A stretch of 64,000 bases of DNA from positions 356,031 to 420,030 of the forward strand of contig MU006107.1 in assembly GCA_010093705.1 (NCBI GenBank), read 5' to 3'. Position 1 is the first letter of the stretch; each line of letters begins with the position of its first letter. The notes below the pieces were generated by a model that was not told where the DNA came from, made no database searches, and worked only from the letters and a program-made list of their open reading frames with translations. This DNA comes from Patellaria atrata CBS 101060 (taxonomy: Eukaryota; Ascomycota; Dothideomycetes; Patellariales; Patellariaceae). Positions 23,218 to 35,080 of this stretch are shown piece by piece. The position numbers and the translations under genes were made by a program.

Positions 23218-26200
23218 TCATCCTCGACTGACGACAGATCCCTCTTCGGCCTGACGTCGGAAATAGTCCGCTTCGCTCTCGTTGCCTACGATCGCAGTCG
23301 GCAGATCGGAGCCCAAGGCACTATCGCTCGGTGCAGCGAAGACCATCTTCCCAGTCTCCGCCGTCAAGGGGATCATGGTCGTATCGCCCTCAGCGCCTTG
23401 ATGTTCGCTGTGGACGTCTTCCTCATGCTCAGCACCGCTATCCTCACCCTCACTCTCTTCATCAATAGTATTCTCGAGATTGCTCCTGATAGTACTGCCA
23501 TAACTAGTCCTACGGTCAATATCCGTACCCGTGATATAGTTGCTAGTACCATATGTCAAATCGCTATCCGTGACCCCGTAGCTTCTCCGTCCATCCACAC
23601 TTGGCGTGATGCCTTCACTGAGCTCTGAGATGAAGCTACTTGTGGTAGGAGCGTAGCTGTGGCGCCTCTCGGTGCCTGCTTGACTGTTGTCGTCCTCAGA
23701 TTCTTCCCCTAGGGTCATATTCTCCTTGTCGTGATCGGATTTGCCTCTCTTGGCGTCCGAGACGCTGCGGCGGACCGTGCCCCATGTGGGTTTGGGCAAG
23801 TGGTTAGTCTTCACAGAGTGCGAGCGCTTGATGTTGCTGACCGCACCTTTGGGGGAACCGGACAGGGAGCTGTGTCCGCCTGTAGGAACGTTGTGCGTGA
23901 TTTGGCTAAGCGAGAGGATGCGACGGTTGGCCGGATTGGACTGTTGCGCGTTGTTGCGTCGAGGTTGGGGTCGGTTATTCAGGGCTATGTTTAGGCCTTT
24001 GGTGGCAGCGTCTTGACCGGGTAGTGGCCCGATGGTGCTATGAGACGCATTACTTGAGGCCCGTTGAAAGGGGATGGATGGCTTGGGAACTCCTTTTGCC
24101 GCCTTGTTGAGTAGCAGGGCGCGAGATTGGTTCATGATACCTTCCATGATCCGGCGTTCCAGGGCATCAGCTTTGGCATCCATGATTTGGAGCTCCTCGC
24201 GTCGGATGTCCAAGGCAGTGTGGAGCGAAGAGACATCAGCCGCCAGACGAGACTTCTGAGTATATAGAGCTTCACGTTCCACCTTCATGGATTCAATGGC
24301 CGCACGAAGCGACTCTTTCTCATCATTGAGACCGCGAACTTCAGCTTCTAGCTGCTCCTTTTGTGCGGTTCGACGTTCAACAAGTAGGGCAATTTCTTCG
24401 GCCTCGCGCTCTTTGCTTTCATGGCCTTCGGTAATTAGCTGAGTTTGACTGGTGACGAAGTTGGACACTTCGGCTGCTGTAGCCATCACCTGCTTATGGA
24501 TCTGGTCCAGACGTTCCAAAGAGGTGACCATTTTGACGGACTCCCTACTTTGGTCCATGAGCTTGTCAAGCTTCTCATGGATTTTAGTATCATCAATTGG
24601 TGGAGGAGCTTCCACGGCCGGGGGCGGAGGCGGTAGCAGTGCTGGAAGGGCCGAAAAGCTCTTTTTGATCTCCTCGACTCGCGCTTTAGACTCTTCAGCG
24701 GTAATTCGGGCTTGCTCTCGAACCGTTTCTTGCTCTTTCTGCGCATGTTCATAGTGCTGATTGACCAAAGCAAGAACCTCCCTCAGTGTAACCATTATCT
24801 TGGGGTGAGCCTCAGTTATATCGCCGTGAACCGCGCCGACAGCATCGAGGACCTTGACAATCTCATCGCGAGTGAGTTGATGTTCTACCTTGGACTCACC
24901 ATGATTGACATCCATCTTAGCAAGAGTATCGTCAAGTCGTGAGAAAACACCCTGAGAGTCTTCTGATATTTTCTCCGTGGTTTCCGTAAATGAGGTGCCC
25001 AGACCTGCTATCGAGCTCCCAAGTGTGTCGATTGTAAGTTTGAGATCCTCAGCCATGGCCTTCGTGCTGCTTAGAAGTTCCTCGTGAGATGCGGATTTCT
25101 CTTCAATCGCACGAGCCTGCGCATCAGCAGCCAAAAGAGCGTCATCATACTTCATCATGATGGCATCGAACTTCTCTTCCAACTTTTGTGACAGTTCGCC
25201 GATTAGGGTAGCTTTGATTTCATCATGTTTTTCGAATAATCTTGTCGACTTCTCGTCCTGTTCGGTCCTGAGGCCCTCGAAAGTACCATGTGCACGTTCG
25301 AATTCACGGGAGACAAGTTCCATGAGCTCTTTGATATCAGAATTGACACTACTAGTAGCATCAATAGTATCATCAAGGCGTTTAACTGCATCAAGAACCG
25401 CAGTAGTCTCCAGTGTTCCGTCCTCAATTTTGGTCTTGAGCTCGTCCTTGACTTCATCCACGAACGCACGTAGCCTGAAAATACCCTCTTGAGTATCTTC
25501 TGCTTCCTTCTTGCGATCGTCGAACGCCTTTGCTGTGACAGCGATATCCGCCTCATAGCTATCCTTCATCTTGTCATGACTTTCGCGGAAATCATGAATT
25601 AGGCCTATGATTTGCTCGATGTCTGCCTTAGCGATAGTCGTTTCAGGATCGGGGGTTTCCAATTTCTGCTTGATCTCTGTACAAAGAACCCCGAGGATAT
25701 CAAGATCAATCTTGGAGATCTTAGTAGCTTCATCTTCAACTGGAATCAAGACTTTCAACTCGTCAAGTGCCGTCTTCATATCACCCACAAGAACCTCAAC
25801 AACTGCAATATCTTCTTTGGAAGCAGACTTCTCCTCCAGTCGAGCACCAAGCCCTTCGAGGGTCTCGTTTGTCGTTCTAACGAGCGCTTCGATTGCATCA
25901 ATTTGTTCCTGGCTAAGAGTCGAGGGTGCCGGTAGATTAAGTTCGTCGATTTGTGCCTTTGTATTTCGTAGCAATGTCTCAATAGCGTCTGTATCTTCTT
26001 TTGTGGCTACATTTGGATCATTCTCACGTTCTTGGATAGTAATATTCGCAACATTCACTTGTAGATCCTTTAGCATATCCTCAATTATGAGGAGATCATC
26101 TTTCGTAACTGTGCTAGTTGGAGGTTCGGAGGGAGGGTCGACTACTGTTGGAGGGATCTGAATGTTGACGTTCAACGCCTCGACCTTTGTTTGGATCTGC

Positions 26201-29200
26201 GAAAGCATTACCTCTAGGTTCTCTAGGTCGTTACGTCGAAGCGTATCTGGTTGAGTTTCTGTCAACGGCATATCTCTCGGTATATCCCTCGTGAATGAAG
26301 CGTCCGGACCTTCGGCGAGGACGACTTCGTTACCGGTCGGTTCAATGAGTTCTTCGGAGTCACTCTTGTCACTTCTCGACTTCAGCTTGTCGATATCTGA
26401 TCGAAGATCCGCAAGTCCATCTTTTAGCGTATCCAAAATCTCATAGGAGACTGTCATGTCGACAGGCTTATCAGCCATCTTGACGACATCAGAACGAAGA
26501 CTTTCTAGCCCGTCGTTGATCGCATCTAGAATTTCATTCTTGGATGACTGGTGACGCTCAGGGCTATCAATCTTCTTTTCGAGATGTGAACGAAGGTCAT
26601 CCAGTCCGAGCCTTATAGCATCAAGGACTTCCTCAGTATCTGCCCTGGTTGTTCCCCGAACTCCGATAGACTGACGTATTTGTTCGAATTCGCCTCGAAT
26701 CGCTTCAAGGAGTTCCGCATCAACTGCATTCTGAGGTTGTTTGTCATGGATATCGGCTAGGCCTAACCTTAATGCTTCGAGGATCTCTTCTTTGTCCGCT
26801 ATTGATCCCGACCGCACTAAAGTAGAGCTGAGGGTTTCGCGGAGGTGCTCAAGTTCTCCTTGGATCGTGGCTAATGCTTCCTTCGCTGAGGCATTTTCAT
26901 CTGATGTCAAGGTAACCTTCAAACCATCTACACATTCTCGAACAGCATCCACTATATCTTCTTTATCCGTCGAGGGATTGGATTTAACTAGAATAGTAGC
27001 GAGGGTCTCCCTAAGATGTTCGAATTCCTCTTTCATAACCGTGAGTACCTCGCCGCTATTGTTGCCTTCAGCTCCGCGTTCATCCAGTCGAGAATGCAGA
27101 CTGTCCAAACCATTTTGGATTGCATCCAAAACGTCGTCTTTGTTCGTTGAGGAGCCATCAAGGATAGTCACCCTAAGCTGGTCGAGTTCGACTTTGAAGG
27201 CTTCTTGCATTTCTTCCGAGGAGTCTCCACCAAGTTCGCGTGCTCCAACCTGGGCCTTTAGACTTTCGAATTCTTCGTGCAAGACTTCCAGAATATCATC
27301 TTTGTCCTTCGATGATGGTACAAGTCCACCCACAAAGGACTCGTGCAAATGTTCAAATTCGGATTTGATGTAATCGAAGAGCTCCGCTTTGCTGAATGCT
27401 GCATCTCCACCAGCTCCTGTAGCGACGTATCCCTCAACGTCGGAGCGAAGCTGTTCTAGGCTGCTCCGGATGGTGTCCACAATCTCGTCCTTGCCTGTAA
27501 CATCTTGGGAGCGGTCAACGTATGTCTCGATATCTGAACGCAGAGTCTCCAATCCGTCTTTCATGGCATCAAGGACTTGTTCTGTATCACGGCCACTTGC
27601 CGATGAATATGCTTTGAACTCAGAATGCATGTCGTTAACTAATTCTTGCAGTCGGTTCATTACTTGTTCTCCGTATCCCCCAAAGGATGAACCGGATTCT
27701 TCTAATCCTGCTTTTACTGCATCAAAGAGGTCATCGCGCCTAATTTTAATTTCCCGAGGAGCATCAGAACCATGATTCGCTAGGCCTTCCTTAAGAGCAT
27801 CAAGGACCGTCTCCCTAGTCAGTTGGTCTCCGGCAGGTTGATGGAGGAGGGGTTTCAAGTCATCTAAACATTCCCGAACAGCGAAAAGAACTTCCTCACG
27901 GATTTCAGCCGTTGGGTTCACTGGGGCCGGGGGGGGGAAGTGTTGTAGCGCCTCTGAAACAGCTTCCATAACCTCCTCTTTGCTAATACCATTTGTAGCG
28001 TTGGCTGAACGGTAATGTTCTAGACCCTCTCCAATGGTTTGCAGGATCTCTTCTCTTTCCAGGCCGAACTGTTGTAGCTCAATTTCGGGTTTGAAAGATT
28101 CACATGCCTCTTTCACGGCATCAAGGATAGATTTTTTGTCCATTCCAAGGTTCGTTTCATCTCCAGGGTATCCTCGGTCCAAGCCTCGTTCTGCTAGGGC
28201 GTGCTTGACTACATCGTAGATCTCTTTGCTGTCCACAGAAGCTCGGGAGATCATAGAGGAACCTGATTGACGTCTATTTTCGCGGATGACTTCATCCATA
28301 TGTAGTTTAAGTTCGACAAGACCTTCTCGAACGATACGGCCAACATCTTCCTTGGTCTTGCCATCTTCGATTGAGAGGTGATTACCGCGCACAAGGCCAG
28401 CTTCGTCAAGCTGGCGTGCAATATCTCGGCCCATACCGAGTACTTCTCCTCTCAGTTCTCGTACTAAACCCTTGACTTCATGAGAAGTGCTTCCTGATCC
28501 AATGACGCTCTTCATGATCTTATTCAACATCTCCATAACCTCAGAACTCATGGTTTCGGCGCTTTTCGAGTGTGAAAATGGTTTCTGACTATCAGATCCA
28601 AAAGCGCCGGGTTTGGATAATGGTCCTGATTGTGCAAAGCTCCCTGCTGATCCCATTCCTGCAATACCGTCTCCGTTCACTCCTGCAGCCCGTAAGACAA
28701 TTGCACGATTCTCTGAGCTGCTTTTGATAAATTCAGTCAGCTCTGTAACCTTTTTTGCGGTTTCGCCAGACTGCTTATCAAGTAATTGGGACAAGTTGGT
28801 AAGCAATCGCTCTTGTCCCTCTTTTGTCACCATCTCACGAATGATCTTCTCGAGCATCGCCACGCTAGCAGCGCCTTCGATCGAATAGGGTGACGGACTG
28901 TCCACTCTCTCGTCAATCATGAAACTGCTCGGTGAAGGTATCCTAGGTAGTGTAAAGCTCTTCGTTGCGGAGGGAGGGGATGCATGTGGTGGTTTACCGT
29001 CGAATATGGTCGCTCCAAATGTACTACTTGAGCGAGGCATCCCAGCACTTCCACTCCCCAATAAGTTTGGTTGAGATGCAGAGTTGCTCACGGTATTTAC
29101 TAGATCACGTAAGCTCTTTCTGATGTCCTCATCTCGGGAGTTGGTAGCTTCTTTCAAGCTGATGAGATCTGTAGCGTTGTCTTTGCTCCTTCTGCTTAAT

Positions 29201-30060
29201 TGCGCCATTTCACGTTGCAAGTTTGTTGCAATTGATGTCAAACCTGATAGTTGAGACGAAAGCGCATCGATCGACTGTGTTTGTGGAGTCCGAGCGCTAT
29301 TAGTGATATCTGCTAATGGGGGGTCGAAGTCTCGAACAGGCATTGTTTGCAGAGCCAGCATTGTCGCTGATGGCGGCGTGTTTTCTCCTAGTATAGCTTT
29401 ATGGGTCATTCTAGAAGATGGACGAAGAGAAGGCGTGTCTTTAAGAAAATCACGTCCGGAAGGGGTCGGGGTTCCGTGGCGACCAGAACTCTTTTCAGGA
29501 GAGCAGCTAAATATGTCGTCTTTATCGATATCTTTCATATATATCGGCGTAGTTAAGCCTGGAATTGCTCGCTCAGGAGACCTCTCCGGGGACCGATTTC
29601 CATCAAGGTAGCTCCTGAGATCTCGTACATGGCCGGTTTGGAGCGACTGCATTCGCTTGTGTTGTACACCTTTGATCAATGATCTCTCTGGAGATTTCTG
29701 TGGCATTGGATTTGTTGTATACGCGCTTGTATGTGCGCTTTCACGGGCCTTTTCTTGTAACGCTTGGGCCGCGGCTGCGATGGTAGCGGAGGTATTTGGC
29801 CGTGTTGTGGCCACGTTTGGTGAGCCTGGATTCATCGGTAATGGTGGTGGTGCGCGTTCTGGATCAGAACTATCCCACCTGCATTAATGACGAGTGGTTA
29901 GTAAAATTGGATCACGTAGAACTCTAATAGCGGACTGTTGATAAGTAAACACGACTTACATTGGGATCGGTGATCTGCTTGAAGCGGAATCTGTAGAGAA
30001 GGAATGCTGATGCCGGACAAGTTCCCTATCTCGGGAGCCTTCTCTGCTCACTGAAGGCAT
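23218..30060 (-). CDS. Giant coiled-coil protein with internal helical repeats, unknown function
   Basis: Two exons, 30060-29960 and 29878-23218, joined in phase (AT|G) to 2253 residues. Exon 1 supplies MPSVSREGSRDR and leads into SPIPMWDSSDPERAPPP. The first 450 residues are Ser/Pro-rich and look disordered, with many SP/TP sites (SPERSPERA). Residues about 520-1230 are a tandem array of about 22 helical units (consensus E-I-LDAIR-GLEDLRSDI). About six related but distinct units (DAIEALVR-T-ETL type) follow. Residues about 1430-1850 are long coiled coil with a PPPPP break. The C-terminus is basic and disordered, then acidic. Such proteins are labelled 'chromosome segregation ATPase-like' in related genomes, but I see no Walker motif, so that name is not supported. 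A cortical, septal or cytoskeletal scaffold is conceivable. No transmembrane segment is visible. Confidence 0.85.
25670..28360 (-). repeat. Protein-coding tandem helical repeats inside the coiled-coil gene
   Basis: Reading the minus strand, units of roughly 30-45 codons recur with the pattern [acidic]-[E/D]-[I/V]-L-D-A-[I/V]-[R/K]-x-G-L-E-x-L-R-S-x-[I/L/V]. About 22 type-A copies lie between roughly 28350 and 26390. Six type-B copies (x-AIEAL/IEDML-type) lie between roughly 26240 and 25670. Copies have diverged at DNA level, so the array is old and under protein-level constraint. The bounds are approximate. Confidence 0.75.
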
Positions 30061-30527
30061 CGCCAATTCTTGATGTTGTGATTGTGATAATTCGCGTATT
30101 TCTTAGGAATGCAGATGGAGAAGTTCTCGATGACTTGTTTTTTGTACGCTAGAACACTCGCATCCTCGTGAAGACGCTCATAAAATTTCCAGCGAGCCAG
30201 CGCAGTAGCAATTGCTTTTAAGTTGAAGGTATTGATGAGTTGTACTCGAGGTTTTACCTTTTAGTATCCAAGCGGTATATGATGATAGCGAGGAAAGTAA
30301 ACAAACAAGGATCAGGCGCTCGGGAAAACTTCGGACGTCAAAGCTTCAACCCGCAAAGTCTCGTCACCTTAAGAGAATGGAAACTCAGCTTCCTGAGTGG
30401 CAGCTACGATTAGCAGAGCCTCATCCAACCACACTCACCTCTGTGATCTCAACCTATACCACTGCAATCATAATATCCCGGCCAGACAGTCCTAAAACAA
30501 ATCCGTTTTTCCCACAAAGACGCGCTC
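30061..30527. promoter_or_regulatory. Divergent promoter between coiled-coil gene and RPN6
   Basis: 467 bp between two head-to-head start codons. I looked for a proteasome-type GGTGGCAAA element for RPN6 and found only a partial GAGTGGCAG near 30400, which I do not count. Confidence 0.55.
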
Positions 30528-31863
30528 ATGGCTGCCGCTACACCCGAAGACGCGAAAAGGATTGCGGAGGCGCAGAAGCTGTCCAAATCTGAGCCTGCGA
30601 ATGCGGAAAGAATATATCAAGAAATCCTGAGTAAGGATCCGGGCTCCAACGAAACCGCTGTAAGAAACTTTGAGACCGCTTTGATTGCCCTGGGAGAACT
30701 GTACAGAGACCATAAGAAGGTCAATGAACTTGCAGAGCTTATACAAACAGCTCGGACGGTTCTCTCATCATTCGCGAAGGCAAAGACCGCAAAGTTAGGT
30801 GAGCTTTTCTCGGAGTCGCAACCGTATTAAGCATTTAGCTAATGCTCAAAATCAAGTCCGTCAGTTGCTTGACCTCTTCACAAGCATACCGAACACCACC
30901 GAAATCCAAATAGCTGTCACCAAGTCATGTATCGAATGGGCGATATCCGAAAAGAGAGGGTTTCTTCGACAGAACCTAGAGACCCGACTTGTCTCACTGT
31001 ACATGCAAAAGCAATCGTATTACGATGCTCTAACACTTATTAATAGCCTGTTAAAAGAGTTAAAACGATTGGATGATAAGTTGGTCCTTGTCGAAGTTCA
31101 ACTCCTTGAATCAAGAGTATATCATGCTCTTGGGAATGTGCCTAAAGGTCGTGCCGCTTTGACATCAGCGCGAACATCGGCGGCTTCAGTATACACTCCT
31201 CCTTTACTCCAGGCTGGTTTAGACATGCAAAGTGGCATGCTCCACGCCGAGGACAAGGACTTCAACACTGCTTTTTCCTATTTTATCGAGGCAATGGAAG
31301 GTTATCACTCACAGGATGAAGCACAAAAGGCCACCTCAGCTTTGCAATACATGCTCCTGTGTAAAATAATGCTCAACCTCGGCGACGACGTCAATAACCT
31401 CATGACCTCCAAACAAGCAATCAAATATGCGGGCAAAAACCTGGATGCCATGAAGGCCGTAGCTCGTGCACACACGAATCGAAGTCTCGAAGAGTATGAA
31501 AGAGCGCTGTCGGATTTCCGTTACGAGCTAGGGAGCGATAGGTTCATCGCCAACCATCTCCGCCGACTCTATGACGCTATGCTTGAGCAAAATCTCATCA
31601 AAGTTATCGAACCGTTCAGCAGAGTCGAAATCGAACACATTGCTAAGATGGTCGGTTTGGACACACAGCAGGTCGAGCGGAAACTGTCACAGATGATCTT
31701 AGACAAGGTGATCATCGGGGTATTAGATCAAGGCGCGGGGTGTCTGATCGTATTCGATGAGGCTGAGCGTGATCAGGGTTATGATGCCGCTCTAGACACT
31801 ATCGAAAAGCTGAGCAACGTGGTCGATGTACTTTATACAAATCAAGCATCTTTACTGGAATAA
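30528..31863 (+). CDS. RPN6: 26S proteasome regulatory lid subunit Rpn6 (PSMD11)
   Basis: Two exons, 30528-30798 and 30857-31863, with a 58-nt intron. The codon G|TC is split and the product has 425 residues, like yeast Rpn6 (434). TPR-like helical repeats fill the first 300 residues (AERIYQEILSKDPG, KTAKLVRQLLDLF, AISEKRGFLRQNLETRLV). The PCI domain follows in the last 120 residues (HLRRLYDAMLEQNLIKVIEPFS, then the winged helix IGVLDQGAGCLIVFDE). Rpn6 clamps the lid to the 20S core and stabilises the 26S holoenzyme. The first ATG (MAAATPEDAKRI) fits family N-termini. Confidence 0.94.
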
Positions 31864-34000
31864 AGGCAAGGGTAAGGTTCCAAACGAAGGTGCAAGGTAT
31901 ATCGGACGTGGAGGTTAGGGCAGCCATGTGGGCGAACCGTCGGGACTGGTTACGTCTACGTGGTGGTGGAGTATGCGAGTATACGGTAGCATAGACGGCG
32001 TTCATGCCTGGGAATACCATATAGAGTAAAGGGTCCCTCGGATAGTCATACTCTTTTCGAGCCTCCCTGACAAAATGAGGGCATTCATCCCACTAGATCC
32101 CACCCGCCAGTCTACCGTACTTTGTTTCAGATCCAGACGGTGTTTCTGCGAAATTTCCCCAATTTCCCCAGCATTCCACGCAGATCAGTGCACCTCTTTC
32201 TGGCTTAAGAATCCGTTCTTTCGAGCTTTCTCCCTCGCCTTTCGCCTTTACTCCTGACACGGCTCAGGAACCTCACACAAATTGCCCACCTCTCTAACCT
32301 TTACCGTACGCGAACCTGCCTGCAGCCAGCACGATGCCAATAGACGGAGGCGAATCTTTAAATGAAATACATTTGACACCCCGGACAGCATGGCATCTCA
32401 TTGCATCTCTCTCTTTTTTTTGATTTCCAAGCTCGATGTTGTGTCACCTTTGCCCTCGTGCTGAACCCCCTTCCCGTCGGATGCGGCATTCATTGCTTTT
32501 AGAGCGCGTTGGTTGATTTCAGCGCTCAAAACACAATACAGTGATCATCAGTCAGGATTGTCAGAATGGTTAATAAGGTGAGCGGAGATATTCTAAAAGC
32601 TTCATCGTCTAATTGGCTCGTTTCTAACTCGTTACAGTCACTTTCTTCTCTCATACTTACAATAATGTTCACGTTTTGTGCGGACAAACTAACGACTTCC
32701 GAGCGGCCTTGTCCGCAGAACTACATCTCTGCCAAGACCGGAATTTTTAATGTTTTGAATGGTACTACTGGATGCCCTGAGCGTACACATTATTCAAAGT
32801 CCTGCATCCACCTTGTTTCTGATATAGTAGTCTCTGCTTCACTACATATCCTCAATTGCCAAGACTTTCCTTTTCTGTTATCTTAAGAGAAAAACATCCA
32901 CTCCCGAATCTATAAACGAGCCGGAAGTACTGCCACCGCTTCGGCACTTTCCTACTCAGAACTATGTTTGACTACATTCCCTTGTACACATAAGGCAGTT
33001 CTGCTTATTCTTCCATAGAGAATTGGCCCGACCACTCTAGCGCGGACGGCGCTTCAAAGATATCCTCCTTTTCCGCTGTTGTTATCCAGGACCAAGAAGA
33101 GTGCAAAGACCCACCAGGTAGGTTTAACTTTTCTCAAGTCGGACAAACGTTCTATTTCCTCAAATACACACCTTTACTATCCTCTGGAAAAGGGAGCCGT
33201 TACTGGGAGCTGGTCCTTGCGCCACGCCATCTTCAGATTTCCTTGCATACCGTATCAAGCCACATCACCCCTAGTCAACACTGGTCTCTTCAGGGAGCGG
33301 CAAAATTAACGAGATAAATTTCATGCTTTCATGATGTAATTTATCATGGGCAGGTTCTTGCGACACCGGACACCAACACGGAGTTGCCTTGATGATCTTC
33401 TTCCCTCTTCGGAGCGGTCGATAAGTCAATCAAGCTCTACCATGCCTTTGGTCTTGGGAACCCACGCTCTTTTTGTCAAACCGGGCTGTATCTGTAGGCA
33501 TTGTATCACAACGACCATGTGATGGCAACGCTCCAATCATAGGATTTGACTCCCGTGTAAGCCAGATACATGCGGGTAAGACAGGGTCTGTGACATCGCG
33601 GCTGTGGCATTAATGCCTATCCTCTCGTCTTGTTGGGTAAAATGGTTTAGACTGATTTCCTCGAATAAGAACGAGAAGGATCCCCAAGGCGACCGGTGGA
33701 CCCAGTAACCAATCCCCTTCGCCTTGAAACGCCGCATATGTGGTGCGGGGCCCCCTATAGCATGAGCGTTCCCACGGGAAGGTTGGTGGAGGGGTGTGGT
33801 ACGTATACACAGGCTCACAATGAGGTTGAGAGGTCGAATTGTTGGTCCCGATCCTGTACCCGTCAGCTCAGTGACTCACCTGATGCATTTTCGAGAGGGC
33901 TAACGACAAGAAAGATCGTTCTTCGTCTGTACAAAATCCGCCGAATCCGTATCAGCTAGTTCAGAAACGATCAAATTCCCGTCAAAGCATTTGTTCGGCA
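31864..34000. other. Intergenic, 2.1 kb, with one candidate small gene
   Basis: Apart from the candidate at 32566-32886 I see no gene. The segment is of mixed composition with pyrimidine-rich stretches. The final few hundred bases are the probable promoter and leader of the SDR-like gene at 34001. No tRNA-like structure was recognised. Confidence 0.45.
32566..32886 (+). CDS. Candidate small secreted cysteine-containing protein (hypothetical)
   Basis: A 106-codon frame is open, and it contains a good 60-nt intron in phase (32578-32637: GTGAGC donor, CTAAC branch-like word, TTACAG acceptor). Splicing gives 86 residues starting MVNKSLSSLILTIMFTFCA, which reads as a signal peptide with cleavage after Ala. 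The mature 66 or so residues hold four Cys (PCP, GCP, SCI, NCQ), the number expected for two disulphides. The unspliced form would put a polar stretch ahead of the hydrophobic core, so splicing improves the model. I know no homologue. It may be a chance open frame. Confidence 0.33.
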   Translation: MVNKVSGDILKASSSNWLVSNSLQSLSSLILTIMFTFCADKLTTSERPCPQNYISAKTGIFNVLNGTTGCPERTHYSKSCIHLVSDIVVSASLHILNCQDFPFLLS

Positions 34001-35080
34001 ATGGCTCCCACAGCACCGGCCCGTATACTCCTGAGCAGTGATAACACTCTCGTCGGCTGCCATATCATTAGCCAGGTCCTTTCATCGCGAATATCAATAC
34101 GGGTGGTAGACACAACTCAGGCAGCGCTCAACACCGTTAAAAGAGTCTTTTCCGACGTGGATGAAGCGCAGCTTCAACTAGCAGTGGTCCCTGATAAGAT
34201 TGCGCCTGGAGCTTTCAACACTGCTCTTAACTCCCCGGACATCCAGTTTGACACCATTATCCATACAATCAGTGTGGATTTCAGTGTATACGATAAGGAC
34301 CTAACCGGAGTTGTCCGCGTTGTGGGAAATCTGATACGGAACGCTGCGGATGTTGCACTCAGAGTTCGCCGTTTGATTATCGTCGTCGACGGGAGTAGAA
34401 CTCCTGGTCACTGGCCTGGCCAAAGTTGGCGCAGAGCTGCTGGAACAGCTAACCAATATAATGCTTTCAACGACTGGTGGACCGGAATAAAACAACTCGA
34501 GGATTATCTGCGAGGCTTGATGCATGAGGCAAAACCGCATTTCGATCTCGTGACAATATACGCGCCGACAGTATACGGCCCCTTAATGGAAGAGGTTGAT
34601 CGAGAAGTGATCTATGAGGCGGGTAACGGTAGAATTTGGGACTGTTTCTTGAACGCGAGGGAAGAAGAAGAACTACCACCAGACGACCTCTACTACTTCA
34701 TTGATGTCAGGGTACGTAATACTACCATCGTTTTCGGAGACAAACGGTCATTGTCCGAAGGATATGCTCATTGACTTGCTCTTTAGGATCTCGCATTCGC
34801 TACCATTCAGGCCGCACTTGTCCCGGAGGCAAGTAATCAGAATTTCATTCTCTGCGCTGGTTCGCTTCTTTCCCAGAAGATATCAGACGTTCTTAGAGCT
34901 CGTGTACCTGGCATCCCAGGTCGCGTTCCCAGAACCAGATCGTCCAGTGCAGCTGCGACTCCTGTCCCGCAAAGGATCGATTCTACACCCGCAAGTGCAA
35001 TTCTCGGTTTAGTGAGATACCTCAGTGTTGAGGAGACATTATCATCCCTAGGCCAGCAACTTATGGCGTGTGCACGATGA
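34001..35080 (+). CDS. Degenerate extended-SDR protein (Gre2/dihydroflavonol-reductase-like), probable pseudoenzyme
   Basis: Two exons, 34001-34711 and 34787-35080, phase 0, 334 residues. The overall layout is that of Gre2-type NAD(P)H reductases: a first beta-alpha unit (ARILLSSDNTLVGCHI), the VVPDKIAPGAF segment, FDTIIHT, the strand RLIIVVDGS, FDLVTIYAPTVYGP and FIDVRDLA across the splice junction. The key residues are changed. The nucleotide-binding TGxxGxxG reads SSDNTLVG (two glycines lost). The catalytic YxxxK reads WTGIK, with Trp in the Tyr position. An intact frame and clean splice sites argue against a plain pseudogene. It could be a binding or regulatory protein, or a relic under weak constraint. 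The C-terminal tail (RVPRTRSSSAAATP) is unusual for the family. Confidence 0.75.

Noticed and set aside
25607-27775. Several plus-strand Ser-rich frames opposite the coiled-coil gene
   Set aside because: They are antisense shadows of the helical repeat, since Glu/Asp/Leu codons read backwards give Ser-rich frames.
23218-30060. Calling the coiled-coil giant an SMC-type ATPase
   Set aside because: No Walker A, Walker B or ABC signature is visible at either end; the name would rest only on coiled-coil similarity.
30390-30420. Possible proteasome-associated control element upstream of RPN6
   Set aside because: Only GAGTGGCAG is present, not the GGTGGCAAA core, so the match is too weak.
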